Assembly: GCA_016278325.1 (NCBI GenBank)
Contig: JADQCB010000007.1
Coordinates: 1 to 64,000, forward strand
Length of the DNA: 64,000 bases
Direction of reading: 5' to 3'
Source: Actibacterium sp.
GTDB lineage: Bacteria > Pseudomonadota > Alphaproteobacteria > Rhodobacterales > Rhodobacteraceae
Shown here: positions 17,105-29,784 of the stretch, in pieces
Layout: each line of letters opens with the position of its first letter
Numbering within the stretch: the first letter of the stretch is position 1
The notes under the pieces: model-generated
Seen by the model: the letters and a program-made list of their open reading frames with translations, nothing else
Told to the model about the DNA's origin: nothing
Database searches by the model: none
Made by a program: the position numbers and the translations under genes

Positions 17105-18879
17105 CAGAAGGCCTGCCCGATCCCGATATAGATCTGCACCCCGTCGCCGGTGCTGCCGCCGGTCGGGGCCGCCACGTCCAGCCGGATCGGTCCCAGCCCG
17201 GTCTCATAGCGCAGACCCAGCCCGGCGCCGGAATGCCAGTTGCCATCGCTGCCCGGGATGCTGTCAGCACCGATGAACCCGGCATCGGCAAAGCCGACGA
17301 CGCCGATCTTGTCGGTGACGCCGATGCGGACCTCGCCCGACAGGCCCAGAAAGGCCCGCCCGCCCGTGCGCTGGCTGCCGGTCAGGTCCACCCCGAGCGA
17401 CTGGTAGGGTTGCCCGCGCACGGTGCCGCCGCCGCCCGAAAAGAACAGCATGTCCGGCGGCACCTGGTCCAGGCGCGGCCCGACGACCGAGCCGATCTGC
17501 ACCCGCCCGGCCAGGACCACCCGTTCACCCAGCCCGCGATAGGCCCGCGCATCGGCGGTCAGCCGGGCGCCGGCGGTGCTGCCATCGAAGGCGACGAAGG
17601 GTTCGGCCGTGGCATAGAGGTAGAACCCGCCGGAAGGATCCAGCGGCAGGTCGCGCCGATCCCAGGTCACCCCCAGCGGCACGGTGAGCAACAGGAAATC
17701 GCGGCGGCCGAGATCGTCGTTGACCTCGGCATACCGCAGCCCGAGCCCGCCGCTGACATCCAGCCGGTCGGAATAGTTGTGGGCCAGGCCGACCCCCAGT
17801 TCAATCTTCCGCTCGAAGAACTCGGGCTCGTCGAGAACCTCGAAAAGGCCGGTGAATGTCAACGTGGTATCCGGGGTGAAGGTTGCCGGGCGGCTCAGGC
17901 TGGCACCGAAAGTGAAGTCGATGCCACCGGAATTGCCGCCGATCCCGTTCACGTCACCGTCAAGACGCAGGCGTTCGGCCCCGCCAAGCAGATTGCGGTG
18001 CATCCAGTAGGCCGAAAGCCCGAGCCCCTCCTGCGAGGACAGTTTGGCGCCAAAGCCCAGTCGACGCTTCTTTTCGTCCAGAAGCGTTGCGGCGATGTCG
18101 AGCGTGCCGTCCGGGTTCGGCTGATCCGCCTCGCGCAGCGCGACAGAACGGAAGGCGCCGCTGCGCCGCAACCGTTTCGCCGCCCGATCTATCGCGTCGG
18201 GTGTGAATGTCTTGCCCACCGGCAGCCCGGCGATGGCCCGGATCCGTTCGGTGCGGACGCGGCTTTCGTTCCGGATCAGCAATCGGCCGAATCGCAATTC
18301 CGGACCGGGGGCCAGGCGGATGATCGCATCCAGTTGGCGCGTCCGGTGGTCGGCCGTGATCGACTGGTCCGCGACCTGCGCCTTTGCATGTCCGACCTTG
18401 CGCCAGCCGGTGATGCCGGCCTGCGCGGCATCCTCGATCAGCGTGGACCGCGCGATGGCGCCCGGTGCGAACCCCTCGGGCAGGGCGGTTCCGGGTGCCA
18501 GCGGGTCCACCCTGGCGCGCGAGAACCGGAACTGCGGGCCCGGGGTGACGCGCAGCTGAACCTCGCCGATCGTTTCCGGCGCGTCGAACGGGGCCAGCCC
18601 GGCGGCTTCGCGCCCATCCACGCGAATGCTGATTTCGGGGCCGTAATACCCCTTCGCGTAGAGCACACCGATGAGGCGCTGATAGTCGGCGCGGGCAGCG
18701 GCCAGGATGTCCTGGGCCCGGCTGTCGGCGTCGGCTGCCGCCGACACGGTCAGCGATGCGGCGCGCAGGGCCTGGGCCAGGTCCGGGTTTTCCGGCGTCA
18801 GCGCCAGGCGCACCTCGGCCGCCCGGATGACCCCGGCGGTCGAGATCGCGAAAAGCAGGGCAAGAAGAAACGCGCGCAT
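17104..18879 (-). CDS. tamA: Outer membrane protein TamA (Omp85/BamA superfamily)
   Basis: The 591-residue product has a signal peptide (residues 1-20, ending IRAAE), about three POTRA domains (to roughly residue 260), and a 16-strand Omp85 barrel. The conserved loop-6 motif appears as GGGGTVRGQPYQSLG. The last residue is Phe (IYIGIGQAF), the usual beta-signal for barrel insertion. It precedes tamB with a 1-base overlap. TamA is expected in the outer membrane with TamB docking to its POTRA side. The start at 18879 fits the signal peptide. Confidence 0.95.
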   Translation of the reverse strand: MRAFLLALLFAISTAGVIRAAEVRLALTPENPDLAQALRAASLTVSAAADADSRAQDILAAARADYQRLIGVLYAKGYYGPEISIRVDGREAAGLAPFDAPETIGEVQLRVTPGPQFRFSRARVDPLAPGTALPEGFAPGAIARSTLIEDAAQAGITGWRKVGHAKAQVADQSITADHRTRQLDAIIRLAPGPELRFGRLLIRNESRVRTERIRAIAGLPVGKTFTPDAIDRAAKRLRRSGAFRSVALREADQPNPDGTLDIAATLLDEKKRRLGFGAKLSSQEGLGLSAYWMHRNLLGGAERLRLDGDVNGIGGNSGGIDFTFGASLSRPATFTPDTTLTFTGLFEVLDEPEFFERKIELGVGLAHNYSDRLDVSGGLGLRYAEVNDDLGRRDFLLLTVPLGVTWDRRDLPLDPSGGFYLYATAEPFVAFDGSTAGARLTADARAYRGLGERVVLAGRVQIGSVVGPRLDQVPPDMLFFSGGGGTVRGQPYQSLGVDLTGSQRTGGRAFLGLSGEVRIGVTDKIGVVGFADAGFIGADSIPGSDGNWHSGAGLGLRYETGLGPIRLDVAAPTGGSTGDGVQIYIGIGQAF

Positions 18880-18978
18880 GGCCCCCGTCCGGTCAGCCTT
18901 CTGCGCTCCTACCTATCATCGCGGGGGGGCTTGGCAATGGCCTGCATGCAATAGGCGACGCTTGCCGCGCCCGGCGGG

Positions 18979-20142
18979 TCACAGGATCTCGCGGATCCGG
19001 CGCAGCGCCTCCTGGATATTCTCGACACTGTTGGCATAGGAAAAGCGCAGATACCCCTCGCCCCAGGCGCCGAAGCTGGTTCCCGCGACGGTCGCCACGC
19101 CGGCCTCGGCAAGGAACCTGTCCTGCGCCTCGCGCGATGTCATGCCGGTGCCTTCGATATTGGGGAAGGCGTAAAACGCGCCGCCCGCATCGGCACAGCG
19201 CACGCCGGGCAGCGCGTTCAGCGCCTCGACGATGATCCTGCGGCGCCGGTCGAATTGCGCGACCATCGCGCGGGCCTCGTCCTGGGGGCCGGTCAGGGCG
19301 GCGATGCCGGCATGTTGGGTGGCCGCGTTCACGCAGGAATGATCGTTGATGCAAAGCCGGGTCACATGATCGACCGCGCGGTCGGGCCAGACCGCGTATC
19401 CCAGCCGCCACCCCGTCATCGCGTAGGTCTTTGACCAGCCGTCCAGCATGATCAGCCGGTCCCGGATCTCGGGGTATTGCAGCAGGCTGACATGTTCGCG
19501 CCCGTCATAAAGCATCTGGCTGTAGATCTCGTCCGACAGCAGCGCCACGTCGGGGTGATCCATCAGCCCGGCGACCAGCTTGTCGATCTCTTCCTTCGGG
19601 GTGACGCCGCCAGTGGGGTTCGCCGGGCTGTTGATGATGATGAGGCGCGTTTTCGGGGTGATCTTCGACAGCACCGAGTCGGCCGAGAAGGCAAAGCCGT
19701 TCGCCTCTTCCAGCGCGATCGGCACCGGGGTGGCGCCGGAATAGTTGATGACGGATTCGTAGATCGGAAAGCCGGGATTGGGATACATGATCTCGGCACC
19801 GGGTTCGCCGAACATCAGGATCGCGAAGAACATCGTCGGCTTGCCCCCGGGCACCACGACGACATTGGCGGGGTTCACCTCGACGCCGTGGCGGCGGTTG
19901 AGATCTTCGGCGACGGCGTCGCGCAGTTCGGGAATCCCATTGGCCGGCGTATAGCCATGATGCCCGTCGCGCAGCGCCTTGATCCCGGCCTCGACGATAT
20001 GCTGCGGCGTCTTGAAGTCCGGCTGGCCGATTCCGAGGTTGATGATGTCCTTGCCCTGCTGGCTGAGCGCCTGGGCACGGGCCAGGACCTCGAAGGCGGA
20101 CTCGGTGCCGAGCCGGTGAACGGATTGCGCGAATTTCAGCAT
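18979..20142 (-). CDS. Class I/II PLP-dependent aminotransferase
   Basis: The 387-residue fold-type I aminotransferase has Lys238 (DGWSKTYAMTGWRLGY) as the Schiff-base lysine, Asn175 in NSPANPTGG, Asp204 and Tyr207 in SDEIYSQ, and the early INLGIGQPDF motif. This is the aspartate/aromatic aminotransferase clade; the substrate cannot be settled from motifs. The ATG is preceded by AAAAGG. It lies 123 bp downstream of pncB on the same strand, with its own upstream region holding a GGTATACC palindrome, so it may be separately controlled. Confidence 0.92.
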   Translation of the reverse strand: MLKFAQSVHRLGTESAFEVLARAQALSQQGKDIINLGIGQPDFKTPQHIVEAGIKALRDGHHGYTPANGIPELRDAVAEDLNRRHGVEVNPANVVVVPGGKPTMFFAILMFGEPGAEIMYPNPGFPIYESVINYSGATPVPIALEEANGFAFSADSVLSKITPKTRLIIINSPANPTGGVTPKEEIDKLVAGLMDHPDVALLSDEIYSQMLYDGREHVSLLQYPEIRDRLIMLDGWSKTYAMTGWRLGYAVWPDRAVDHVTRLCINDHSCVNAATQHAGIAALTGPQDEARAMVAQFDRRRRIIVEALNALPGVRCADAGGAFYAFPNIEGTGMTSREAQDRFLAEAGVATVAGTSFGAWGEGYLRFSYANSVENIQEALRRIREIL

Positions 20143-20213
20143 GTCTGGGCCTTTTCGTCTGTTGGCGCGGATCGTCGTTTCCGGGGCCTGTATCGCGCAA
20201 ATTCCCGGCGATT

Positions 20214-20221
20214 GGTATACC
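20214..20221. promoter_or_regulatory. GGTATACC palindrome upstream of the aminotransferase
   Basis: A perfect 8-bp palindrome lies in the flank TTGGTATACCG, 72 bp before the aminotransferase start. TGGTATACCA-like sequences are typical of operators for GntR/FCD-type repressors. A single short site is weak evidence. Confidence 0.25.
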
Positions 20222-20265
20222 GTATTGCCCGCATTGCCGCGCGGCGGTCGCAGACCTGCAAGATG

Positions 20266-21555
20266 TCAGACCACGACCTCCATCGCTTGCTGCTCACCCA
20301 CGCCGAAGACACGCTTGTAGCGTTCGATCTCGTCGCTCGGCCCCATCGCCTTGCGCGGGTTGTCGGACAGCTTGACCGTGGGCCGGCCATTGGCCGCGAC
20401 CGCCTTGCAGACCAGCGAGAACGGGGCCAGCGCGTCATCCGCGACCAGCCCGCGGAAATCGTTGGTCAGCAGGGTGCCCCAGCCGAAGCTGACCTTCACC
20501 CGCCCCTCGAATTTCCGCTGAAGCGCGACGATCCGGTCCACGTCGAGCCCGTCGGAAAAGATAACCAGCTTTTCGCGCGGATCCTCGCCACGGGATTTCC
20601 ACCAGTCGATCGCCATCTCGGCGCCGGCGACCGGGTCGCCGCTGTCCACCCGGATGCCGGTCCAGCCGGCCAGCCAGTCGGGCGCGTTTTTCAGGAACCC
20701 CGCGGTGCCATAGGTATCGGGCAGGATGATGCGCAGATTTCCCGAATGCTCCTTGTGCCAGTCGGCCAGAACGTCATAGGGGGCGCGGGCCAGTTCCGCG
20801 TCGCTATCCGCCAGCGCGGCATAGACCATCGGCAATTCATGCGCGTTGGTGCCGATCGCCTCGACCTCGCGGCGCTTGGCAATCAGGCAGTTCGAGGTGC
20901 CCACGAACTTGTCGCCCAGCCCCTCGATCATCGCCTGCACGCACCAGTCCTGCCAGAGGAAGGAATGCCGCCGCCGGGTGCCGAAATCGGCGATCCGCAC
21001 ATCAAGCTGCCGCAGTTCCCCGATCTTTTCCCACAGTTTCGTCATGGCCCGGGCATAGAGGATCTGCAACTCGAACCGGCCCATCCGGTCCAGCACCGCG
21101 CGGCCGCGCAGCTCCATCAGCACGGCCAGAGCCGGGATCTCCCACAGCATGACCTCGGGCCACTTGCCTTCGAATGTCAGCTCATACTGGTTGCCCTTCC
21201 GTTCCAGGTGATAGGGGGGAAGCTGAAGGTTCTCGAGCCATTGCATGAAATCGGGGCGGAACATCTGCCGCTTGCCGTAGAACATGTTGCCGCGCAGCCA
21301 GGTGCTTTCGCCCCGCGACAGCCGCAGCGAGCGGACGTGGTCGAGCTGTTCGCGCAATTCGCCCTCGTCGATCAGCTCGGCCAGCGGAATCCGCGTGGTC
21401 CGGTTGATCAGGCTGAAGGTGACATCGACATCGGGCTTGTCGTGGAACACCGACTGGCACATCAGCAGCTTGTAGAAATCGGTGTCGATCAGCGACCGGA
21501 CGATCGGGTCGATCTTCCACTTGTGGTTATAGACCCGGGTCGCGATTTCCACCAC
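20266..21555 (-). CDS. pncB: Nicotinate phosphoribosyltransferase
   Basis: PncB converts nicotinate and PRPP to nicotinate mononucleotide in the Preiss-Handler NAD salvage route. The 429-residue product has the family blocks [37 protein letters not shown], the phosphate-binding GIRVDSGDP and [10 protein letters not shown]. The start is GTG at 21555 (a second GTG follows directly), 2 bp after the pncA stop, with GGAGGG at the end of pncA serving as ribosome site. PncA makes its substrate, so the pair forms a complete nicotinamide-to-NaMN operon. Confidence 0.95.
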   Translation of the reverse strand: MVEIATRVYNHKWKIDPIVRSLIDTDFYKLLMCQSVFHDKPDVDVTFSLINRTTRIPLAELIDEGELREQLDHVRSLRLSRGESTWLRGNMFYGKRQMFRPDFMQWLENLQLPPYHLERKGNQYELTFEGKWPEVMLWEIPALAVLMELRGRAVLDRMGRFELQILYARAMTKLWEKIGELRQLDVRIADFGTRRRHSFLWQDWCVQAMIEGLGDKFVGTSNCLIAKRREVEAIGTNAHELPMVYAALADSDAELARAPYDVLADWHKEHSGNLRIILPDTYGTAGFLKNAPDWLAGWTGIRVDSGDPVAGAEMAIDWWKSRGEDPREKLVIFSDGLDVDRIVALQRKFEGRVKVSFGWGTLLTNDFRGLVADDALAPFSLVCKAVAANGRPTVKLSDNPRKAMGPSDEIERYKRVFGVGEQQAMEVVV

Positions 21556-21557
21556 CT

Positions 21558-22166
21558 TCAGCCCTCCAGCACGATGCCGGCGTCGGACATGGCCGCGCGT
21601 GCCTGTTGCAGGCTGCCGTCCATGTCGATTGCGCGGCAGGCATCCATCCGCAGGGTGACGCCATAGCCCATGCGCGCCGCGTCGATGGCCGAAAACTGGA
21701 CGCAGAAATCGGTGGCCAGGCCGACCATCGTCAGATCGGTGACGCCGCGGGTGCGCAGATAGCCGTCCAGACCGGTCGGCGTTTCGCGGTCATTTTCGAA
21801 AAAGGCCGAATAGCTGTCGATCTCGCGCCGGAATCCCTTGCGGATGATCAGGTCGGCGAAATCGGTCATCAGGTCGGGGTGGAATGCCGCCCCTTCGGTG
21901 CCCTGCACGCAGTGATTGGGCCACAGGACCTGTTCGCCATAGGGCATCCCGATCACCTGGAACGGCTCCATCCCCTTGTGCTGGCGGGCGAACGAGGTGT
22001 GATTCAGCGGATGCCAGTCCTGCGTCAGGACCTTGACCTCGAACTCGTGCATCAGGCGGTTGATGATCGGCACCACCGCGTCGCCGTCGGCCACGGCCAA
22101 GGCGCCGCCCGGGCAGAAATCGTTTTGCACATCGACGATGATCAGGGCTTCGTGGGCGGCTCGCAT
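21558..22166 (-). CDS. pncA: Nicotinamidase
   Basis: PncA hydrolyses nicotinamide to nicotinate and ammonia. The 202-residue protein carries the isochorismatase-fold triad Asp12 (VDVQNDF), Lys110 (IIRKGF) and Cys155 (LATDFCVQ). Metal-binding residues Asp50, His52 and His56 lie in TQDWHPLNH. Length is normal. It is the first gene of the leftward pncA-pncB pair and is divergent from trhO across about 90 bp. Confidence 0.95.
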   Translation of the reverse strand: MRAAHEALIIVDVQNDFCPGGALAVADGDAVVPIINRLMHEFEVKVLTQDWHPLNHTSFARQHKGMEPFQVIGMPYGEQVLWPNHCVQGTEGAAFHPDLMTDFADLIIRKGFRREIDSYSAFFENDRETPTGLDGYLRTRGVTDLTMVGLATDFCVQFSAIDAARMGYGVTLRMDACRAIDMDGSLQQARAAMSDAGIVLEG

Positions 22167-22255
22167 GGCGTGTCCTTTCTTGGGTTCCCATGAACTAAGA
22201 ACCTGCGTGCGCCGCCGTCAATGGCCGGTCTTGCGCAGCGCGCGGGGCGCGGCGT

Positions 22256-23179
22256 ATGACAGGCCCCATGTTCACCGTCGCCGCGCTGTATCATTTCACC
22301 CGTTTCGACGATCCCGCGGCCTTGCGCCCCGGGGTGCTGGCGACATGCGAAAAGCTGGGGGTTCGGGGCTCTTTGCTGCTGGCGCGCGAGGGGATCAACG
22401 GCACCATTGCCGGCACGCCGGCCGCGATTCACGCGGTGCTGGACGCGGTGCGTGCGCTGCCGGGCTGCGGTGATCTGGACTGGAAGGAAAGCCGGTCTGC
22501 CGAAATGCCCTTCGGCCGCATGAAGGTGCGGCTCAAGCGTGAAATCGTTACGATGGGCCGGCCCGACATCGACCCGTGCGCACGGGCCGGCCATTACGTT
22601 GCGCCCGAGCGCTGGAATGCCCTGATTTCCGCGCCGGACGTGGCGGTGATCGACACGCGCAATGCCTATGAGGTGTCGATCGGCACATTCGCCGGGGCGA
22701 TCGACCCCGACACCGCGGCGTTTCGCGAATTCCCGCATTGGTGGGAAGAAAACAGGGAACGTTTTCACAACAAGCGGATCGCGATGTTCTGCACCGGCGG
22801 GATTCGTTGCGAGAAGGCGACCAATTTCGTGCTGGGCCAGGGGGTGGAGGATGTATTCCACCTCAAGGGCGGAATTCTGAAATACCTGGAGAGAGTGCCC
22901 GAGGCGCAAAGCCTTTGGCGCGGCGAATGTTTCGTGTTCGACGAACGGGTTTCGCTGGGGCACGGGCTGCGCCCGGGTCGGCATGAGCTGTGCCGCGCCT
23001 GCCGGCGCCCGCTGGCCCCGCAGGACAGGAACCGGCCGGAATACGAACGGGGCGTCGCCTGTCATCGCTGCGCGCATGAACATTCTCCGGCGCAGCGCGG
23101 GCGCTTTCGCGAACGCCAGCGGCAGATCGACCTGGCCCGGGCGCGCGGCCAGACTCATCTCGGCACCGGACGCGGCTAG
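22256..23179 (+). CDS. trhO: tRNA uridine(34) hydroxylase TrhO, rhodanese domain
   Basis: TrhO (YceA family) hydroxylates U34 of tRNAs to 5-hydroxyuridine, the precursor of mo5U/cmo5U. The 307-residue product has the N-terminal domain with [17 protein letters not shown]-like sequence (here [16 protein letters not shown]), then the rhodanese domain with [17 protein letters not shown] and the catalytic Cys179 in [13 protein letters not shown] Cys-rich tail follows (CRACRRP, then CHRC). The start could be 22256 or the Met at 22268; neither has a strong ribosome site. Confidence 0.92.
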   Translation: MTGPMFTVAALYHFTRFDDPAALRPGVLATCEKLGVRGSLLLAREGINGTIAGTPAAIHAVLDAVRALPGCGDLDWKESRSAEMPFGRMKVRLKREIVTMGRPDIDPCARAGHYVAPERWNALISAPDVAVIDTRNAYEVSIGTFAGAIDPDTAAFREFPHWWEENRERFHNKRIAMFCTGGIRCEKATNFVLGQGVEDVFHLKGGILKYLERVPEAQSLWRGECFVFDERVSLGHGLRPGRHELCRACRRPLAPQDRNRPEYERGVACHRCAHEHSPAQRGRFRERQRQIDLARARGQTHLGTGRG

Positions 23180-23317
23180 GCTGACCTTAACGTCAAGCCA
23201 TGTGCCTGCCGCATGGCGGCATTTCCGACCTGTTCATTGTGCAGCCGCAGCATTCGCTTATGTTCCCGGTAACGATCACGACGGGCCGCTACCCGTTCAA
23301 CCGAAGGGAACTGCACC

Positions 23318-23533
23318 ATGGCTTTTGCAAACGACATCCGCCAATTCGAACGAAATCTTCTGGCCCCGGTTCACGCGATGGTCGGTCGCCTTCGCGATGC
23401 GCGCGCCCGCCGTCGGCTCTATCTGCAGACATATGATGAACTGTCGAGCCTGAACGAACGCGATCTTGCCGATATCGGCATCAGCCGCTCCGACATTCCC
23501 GAACTGGCCCGCAAACAGGCGATGCTCGGCTGA
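23318..23533 (+). CDS. DUF1127 small basic protein
   Basis: This 71-residue protein has the C-terminal DUF1127 motif (YDELSSLNERDLADIGISRS, then DIPELARK). Members are short, Arg-rich and often stress-induced in Rhodobacterales; some have been linked to RNA turnover and phosphate or oxidative stress, but no general activity is assigned. The ATG has GAAGGGAA upstream. A strong intrinsic terminator follows within 50 bp, so it is a single-gene unit in front of gyrB. Confidence 0.9.
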   Translation: MAFANDIRQFERNLLAPVHAMVGRLRDARARRRLYLQTYDELSSLNERDLADIGISRSDIPELARKQAMLG

Positions 23534-23544
23534 ATGAAAGCCCC

Positions 23545-23561
23545 GGCGGGCCGCGCCCGCC
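23545..23561 (+). terminator. 7-bp perfect hairpin after the DUF1127 gene
   Basis: GGCGGGC at 23545-23551 pairs with GCCCGCC at 23555-23561 around a CGC loop. It follows the DUF1127 stop by 12 bp and has no T-run. It probably protects the 3' end or helps the stronger terminator downstream. Confidence 0.4.
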
Positions 23562-23576
23562 AGGATCCGTTCGAGG

Positions 23577-23615
23577 CCGCCCGGTGCAGAGATTGCGCCG
23601 GGCGGTTTGCGTTTT
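23577..23615 (+). terminator. Rho-independent terminator of the DUF1127 gene
   Basis: An 11-bp stem (23577-23587 with 23595-23605, one G-U pair) encloses a 7-base loop. It is followed by TTT at 23606-23608 and TTTT at 23612-23615. This insulates the DUF1127 transcript from gyrB, whose own promoter starts about 80 bp further on. Confidence 0.85.
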
Positions 23616-23627
23616 GTGGCCGCGTGA

Positions 23628-26165
<2,538 letters not shown>

Positions 26166-26233
26166 GCGAAGGCACGAAGGCGTCCGTTTTCGTCAGGGAG
26201 CATGACAGGGTGCGGGTCTTCGCGGCGCTTGCG

Positions 26234-26249
26234 GCGGGCCACGGCCCGC
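26234..26249. terminator. Short GC hairpin between convergent gyrB and exoD-like gene
   Basis: GCGGGCC at 26234-26240 is inverted as GGCCCGC at 26243-26249. It lies in the 92-bp gap between two gene ends and has no T-run. A 3'-end role is plausible but weakly supported. Confidence 0.3.
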
Positions 26250-26257
26250 GCCCCGGG

Positions 26258-26881
26258 TCATGACGGCAGGAAGAAGTCCACCCCCAGCAAGAGCGAGGTG
26301 AGGATCGCTGCCGTCAGCAAAACGGAAATGGTGCCAAGCCCCAGGCCGATGGCCATGACAAGCCCGTCCCGTTCGACAAGGCCGACACCCACGATGAACA
26401 AGGAAACGGCCGGGAACCAGCCGCTGAACGGCACCGGCAGGAAAAGCGCGAAGGCGATCACGAACAGCATCACGCCGAGCGGTCGCTCGTTGCGCCGCAT
26501 CAGCAAGGCCGCGTAACGCGGCGTCAGCACCCGTTCCAGCCGCCGCGTGACCGGACGCAGGCGCAGCACCGCGCGCCGCAGCTTTGCCTTGTCGATCCGC
26601 ATCCGCGCAAGGCGCCCCGGAAGCTTCACATGCGGATATCCGAACATAACCTGGCCGGTCGTCAGGAGCATCGGCAAGGCGGTGATCAGGGAAGAGCCCG
26701 GCGGCAGCGGCAGGAAGGTCAGCAGGGAAAACACCACGATCGCCCAGCCGAAAGAGGTCTCGCCAAGCGCCGACAGGAGGTTCCCGAGGGTGAGCGTTCC
26801 GGCCAGGTCCTGGTCACGCGCGGCGCGCAGAATGGGAAGCGAAAGGGACGGCCGTTTTCTTTTCTCGTCATCCAGCTGCAT
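26258..26881 (-). CDS. ExoD-family membrane protein (exopolysaccharide synthesis)
   Basis: The 207-residue polytopic protein matches the ExoD family, named after a Sinorhizobium meliloti protein affecting exopolysaccharide synthesis and alkali tolerance. The conserved segment is LGNLLSALGETSFGWAIVVF followed by FLPLPPGSSLITALPMLLTT. Four to five membrane helices are visible. AAAGGG precedes the ATG. It converges on gyrB and is not in an exopolysaccharide operon, so the biological role remains open. Confidence 0.85.
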   Translation of the reverse strand: MQLDDEKRKRPSLSLPILRAARDQDLAGTLTLGNLLSALGETSFGWAIVVFSLLTFLPLPPGSSLITALPMLLTTGQVMFGYPHVKLPGRLARMRIDKAKLRRAVLRLRPVTRRLERVLTPRYAALLMRRNERPLGVMLFVIAFALFLPVPFSGWFPAVSLFIVGVGLVERDGLVMAIGLGLGTISVLLTAAILTSLLLGVDFFLPS

Positions 26882-27072
26882 GAAAACCCTTTCCTCCCGC
26901 CGGTTCCGATATCATCGACCTGCGCCCGATTTGCAATCGCAGCCCGTCAGGAACGGCCGAATGGCGCCGAATAAACACCCGGCAAGGCTTGCCCCCCGGT
27001 TTTCTTTATTTCATAGCGGGGATGTCTCGCGATGAAAAACACTGCGACCGTTCATGATCGGCAGGAATATCA

Positions 27073-28038
27073 ATGCTTCACGATCTTCTTCTCGTGGCCG
27101 CGGGCCTCGTCCTTCTCTTCGTCGGGGGTGAGGGCCTGGTCCGTGGTTCGGTGGCCATCGCCGAGCGTCTGGGCATTTCCAAGCTTCTGATCGGGCTGGT
27201 GATCGTCGGTTTCGGCACCTCGACCCCGGAGCTCATGGTGTCGGTGAACGCAGCGATCGACGGGGCGCCCGAGATCGCGCTGGGTAACGTGGTCGGTTCG
27301 AACATCGCCAATATCCTGCTGATCGTCGGCGTGGCGGCAGTTATCGCGCCGATCATGGGCTGGGATCGCACGGCGGTGCGCGAGGCGATGGTCGCCACGC
27401 TTGTCGCTTTCGCGGCGTTTGCGCTGGTGCAGGGGGCTGTCATCACCCGGATCGAGGGCATCGCGATGCTGGCGGTGCTGGTCGGATATCTGTTCTCCAG
27501 CTACTGGCTGGAGCGGCGGGATCGAAAAGGCAGATCGTTCCAGCACGAGGCGGAAGAGTTCGAGGACGTTCGCCTGGCACGACCCTGGCTTGCGCCGGTT
27601 CTCGCGATTGCCGGCATCGCGGCGCTGGTATTCGGCGCGGACATGCTGGTCGATGGCGCGGTGAACATCGCGCGCGGCTACGGGGTGCCCGATGCCGTCA
27701 TCGGCCTGTCGCTGGTGGCGATCGGCACGTCGCTGCCCGAGCTTGCCACCGCCATCGTCGCCGCGATCCGGCGGCATTCCGATGTCGTGCTGGGCAATGT
27801 GATCGGGTCCAACATCTTCAACATCCTTGCCATCCTCGGGGTAACGGCGGTGATCCAGCCGATCGAGGTCAGTGCGCGGTTTCGCGATATCGACACGCTG
27901 ATCATGCTGGGGGCGAGCCTGCTGTTGCTGGCGCTGCTGTTCGCGACCCGGTCGATCGGCAAGCCCTGGGGGATCGCGATGCTGGTGGCCTACGCGCTTT
28001 ACATGGCGGTGCTTTTCTCGAACGGGTCGGTGGCCTGA
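27073..28038 (+). CDS. Calcium/sodium antiporter (CaCA family, YrbG-like)
   Basis: The 321-residue inner membrane exchanger has the two inverted alpha-repeats that form the ion site: GFGTSTPELMVSV (Thr/Glu at about 49-53) with GNVVGSNIANILLI, and AIGTSLPELATAI with GNVIGSNIFNILAI. About ten membrane helices are present. The family exchanges Ca2+ for Na+ or H+. The ATG is preceded by AGGAA. The 190 bp upstream, between it and the divergent exoD-like gene, show no gene. Confidence 0.9.
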   Translation: MLHDLLLVAAGLVLLFVGGEGLVRGSVAIAERLGISKLLIGLVIVGFGTSTPELMVSVNAAIDGAPEIALGNVVGSNIANILLIVGVAAVIAPIMGWDRTAVREAMVATLVAFAAFALVQGAVITRIEGIAMLAVLVGYLFSSYWLERRDRKGRSFQHEAEEFEDVRLARPWLAPVLAIAGIAALVFGADMLVDGAVNIARGYGVPDAVIGLSLVAIGTSLPELATAIVAAIRRHSDVVLGNVIGSNIFNILAILGVTAVIQPIEVSARFRDIDTLIMLGASLLLLALLFATRSIGKPWGIAMLVAYALYMAVLFSNGSVA

Positions 28039-28125
28039 GCGACGGGGACGCGGGGCTCGGCCGGCAGGTTCGGCGCAGGATCCGCTGACATCGCGTCGAT
28101 CCCGTCAGCGGCGGGTCGCGGGGTC

Positions 28126-29622
28126 ATGTGGCCGCTGGACGGATTTCGAATTGCGGCGCGGCAAGGGCCGCAATACCCATCGGGCATGGTTTTTCGGATC
28201 ACATCCACAATCGGCCCTGTCCTGTTCCTCGATGATATCGAGAACGGCGTTTTGCGGCTGTCGGCCCTTTTCATCACCGCGCCCGACCAGCAACCGCCGC
28301 CGATCGAGGGCGCCAGCGGCACCGCCGCTGCCATGCCGCTGGCCCGGTACGACCACGCCACCGTCTGGCGGGCCCGGTTTTCGCTGCCGGGCGACCGCGC
28401 CTCCAGCTACCGATGGAACGGCGAGAGCTTCCGGGTTGCCGGGGATTTCACCGGCGACCTGCGCCTGGCCTATGTCTCGTGCAATGGCGAAGAGGTCGGC
28501 GACATGGCGCGCGAAGGATCGGAGCGCAATGCCATGTGGGCGCGTCTGCGCGAAAACCATCGCCGCCAGCCGCTGGCATTGCTGCTGCACGGCGGCGATC
28601 AGGTCTATGCCGACGAGGTCACGCAGGGCCATGACCTGAGCCATGACTGGCCGGCACGATTCGCGCGCGATCCCGCACCGGCCGCGCTGGACGATCTGCG
28701 CCAGCATCTGCGCGAACGCTTCGTCGAACGCTATTCCGCGCTCTACGCCGCGCCGGAATTCGCCTGGCTGGCGGCGCGCGTGCCCTCGCTCATGCAATGG
28801 GACGATCACGACATCTGCGACGGGTGGGGATCCTTGCGCCGGTCACGGGCCGAATCGGCGGTGGGCCAGACGCTGTTCGCGGTGGCACGGGAAAATTTCC
28901 TGATCTTCCAGCAGGCGGCCACCGAGAATGACCTGCCGGCCCGTTTTGCCGACCCTGCCGGGCAGCATCTCGGCTGGGGTATCCACGCCCCCGAACTGCG
29001 CATTCTCGCCCCCGATTTCCGGTCGGAACGCACGCGCCGCGATATCATGGGGCCGGGCGGCTGGGCGATGATGCAGGCCGAGGCGGAACGCCGGATGCAG
29101 GGCCACACGCTGCTGATGTCCAGCGTGCCCCTGCTTGGCCCGCGGCTATCGCTGCTGGAGGCGTTGATGGTCGTGATCCCGCGGATGCAGAAATACGAGG
29201 ACGACCTTCGCGACCAGTGGCAAAGCCGTGCCCATCGCGACGAATGGAAACGGATCTTGCGGCTGGTGCGCGACATGGCCCGCCGCGACGGGCATGACCT
29301 GACCGCCGTTTCCGGGGAGATCCATCTTGCAACGCGCGCGGTGATGGATCTGGGCGGCGGGCTGAACCTGCATCAGCTCGTGGCCTCCGGCATTGCCCAC
29401 CGCGCGCCCCCGAAAGCCTGGGCGCGGACCCTTGGCGCGCTTGCCTGGCTTGGCGAGGATCCGCTGCCCGGTCATCATATCCGGACTGAACGCCTGCCCG
29501 GACAGCGCGCCCGATACGTCGCCGAGCGGAACTATCTGCTGCTGGAGCGTGAATCGGGCATCTGGCGGGCCTGCTGGGATCTGGAGGAAAGCGGACCCAC
29601 CGAACCACTTGCCTTGCGTTGA
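28126..29622 (+). CDS. PhoD-like metallophosphatase
   Basis: The 498-residue product has the PhoD/alkaline phosphatase D core: LLLHGGDQVYADE, the metal site QWDDHDICDGWG, and SGEIHLATRAVMD near the C-terminus. PhoD enzymes are Ca/Fe phosphodiesterases and monoesterases, usually Tat-exported. Here no twin-arginine or Sec signal is visible, so a cytoplasmic location is likely, as in many unstudied family members. The start is uncertain: 28126 or 28186 (MVFRITSTIGPVLF); the latter fits the family N-terminus better but neither has a good ribosome site. Confidence 0.82.
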   Translation: MWPLDGFRIAARQGPQYPSGMVFRITSTIGPVLFLDDIENGVLRLSALFITAPDQQPPPIEGASGTAAAMPLARYDHATVWRARFSLPGDRASSYRWNGESFRVAGDFTGDLRLAYVSCNGEEVGDMAREGSERNAMWARLRENHRRQPLALLLHGGDQVYADEVTQGHDLSHDWPARFARDPAPAALDDLRQHLRERFVERYSALYAAPEFAWLAARVPSLMQWDDHDICDGWGSLRRSRAESAVGQTLFAVARENFLIFQQAATENDLPARFADPAGQHLGWGIHAPELRILAPDFRSERTRRDIMGPGGWAMMQAEAERRMQGHTLLMSSVPLLGPRLSLLEALMVVIPRMQKYEDDLRDQWQSRAHRDEWKRILRLVRDMARRDGHDLTAVSGEIHLATRAVMDLGGGLNLHQLVASGIAHRAPPKAWARTLGALAWLGEDPLPGHHIRTERLPGQRARYVAERNYLLLERESGIWRACWDLEESGPTEPLALR

Positions 29623-29784
29623 GGGCCGTCACGGGATCGGATCGAAATCCGAAGCCGGGTGACGCCATCTGCCCGGGACAGGCCCCCGATGCGCGGATTT
29701 GCGGGAATCGCGCCGTTATCGCGACTGGCGGGCGGCGGCGTGATCGGTCATCGTGTGGCCCGCGACAGGCGCGCCGCCCGTCTA

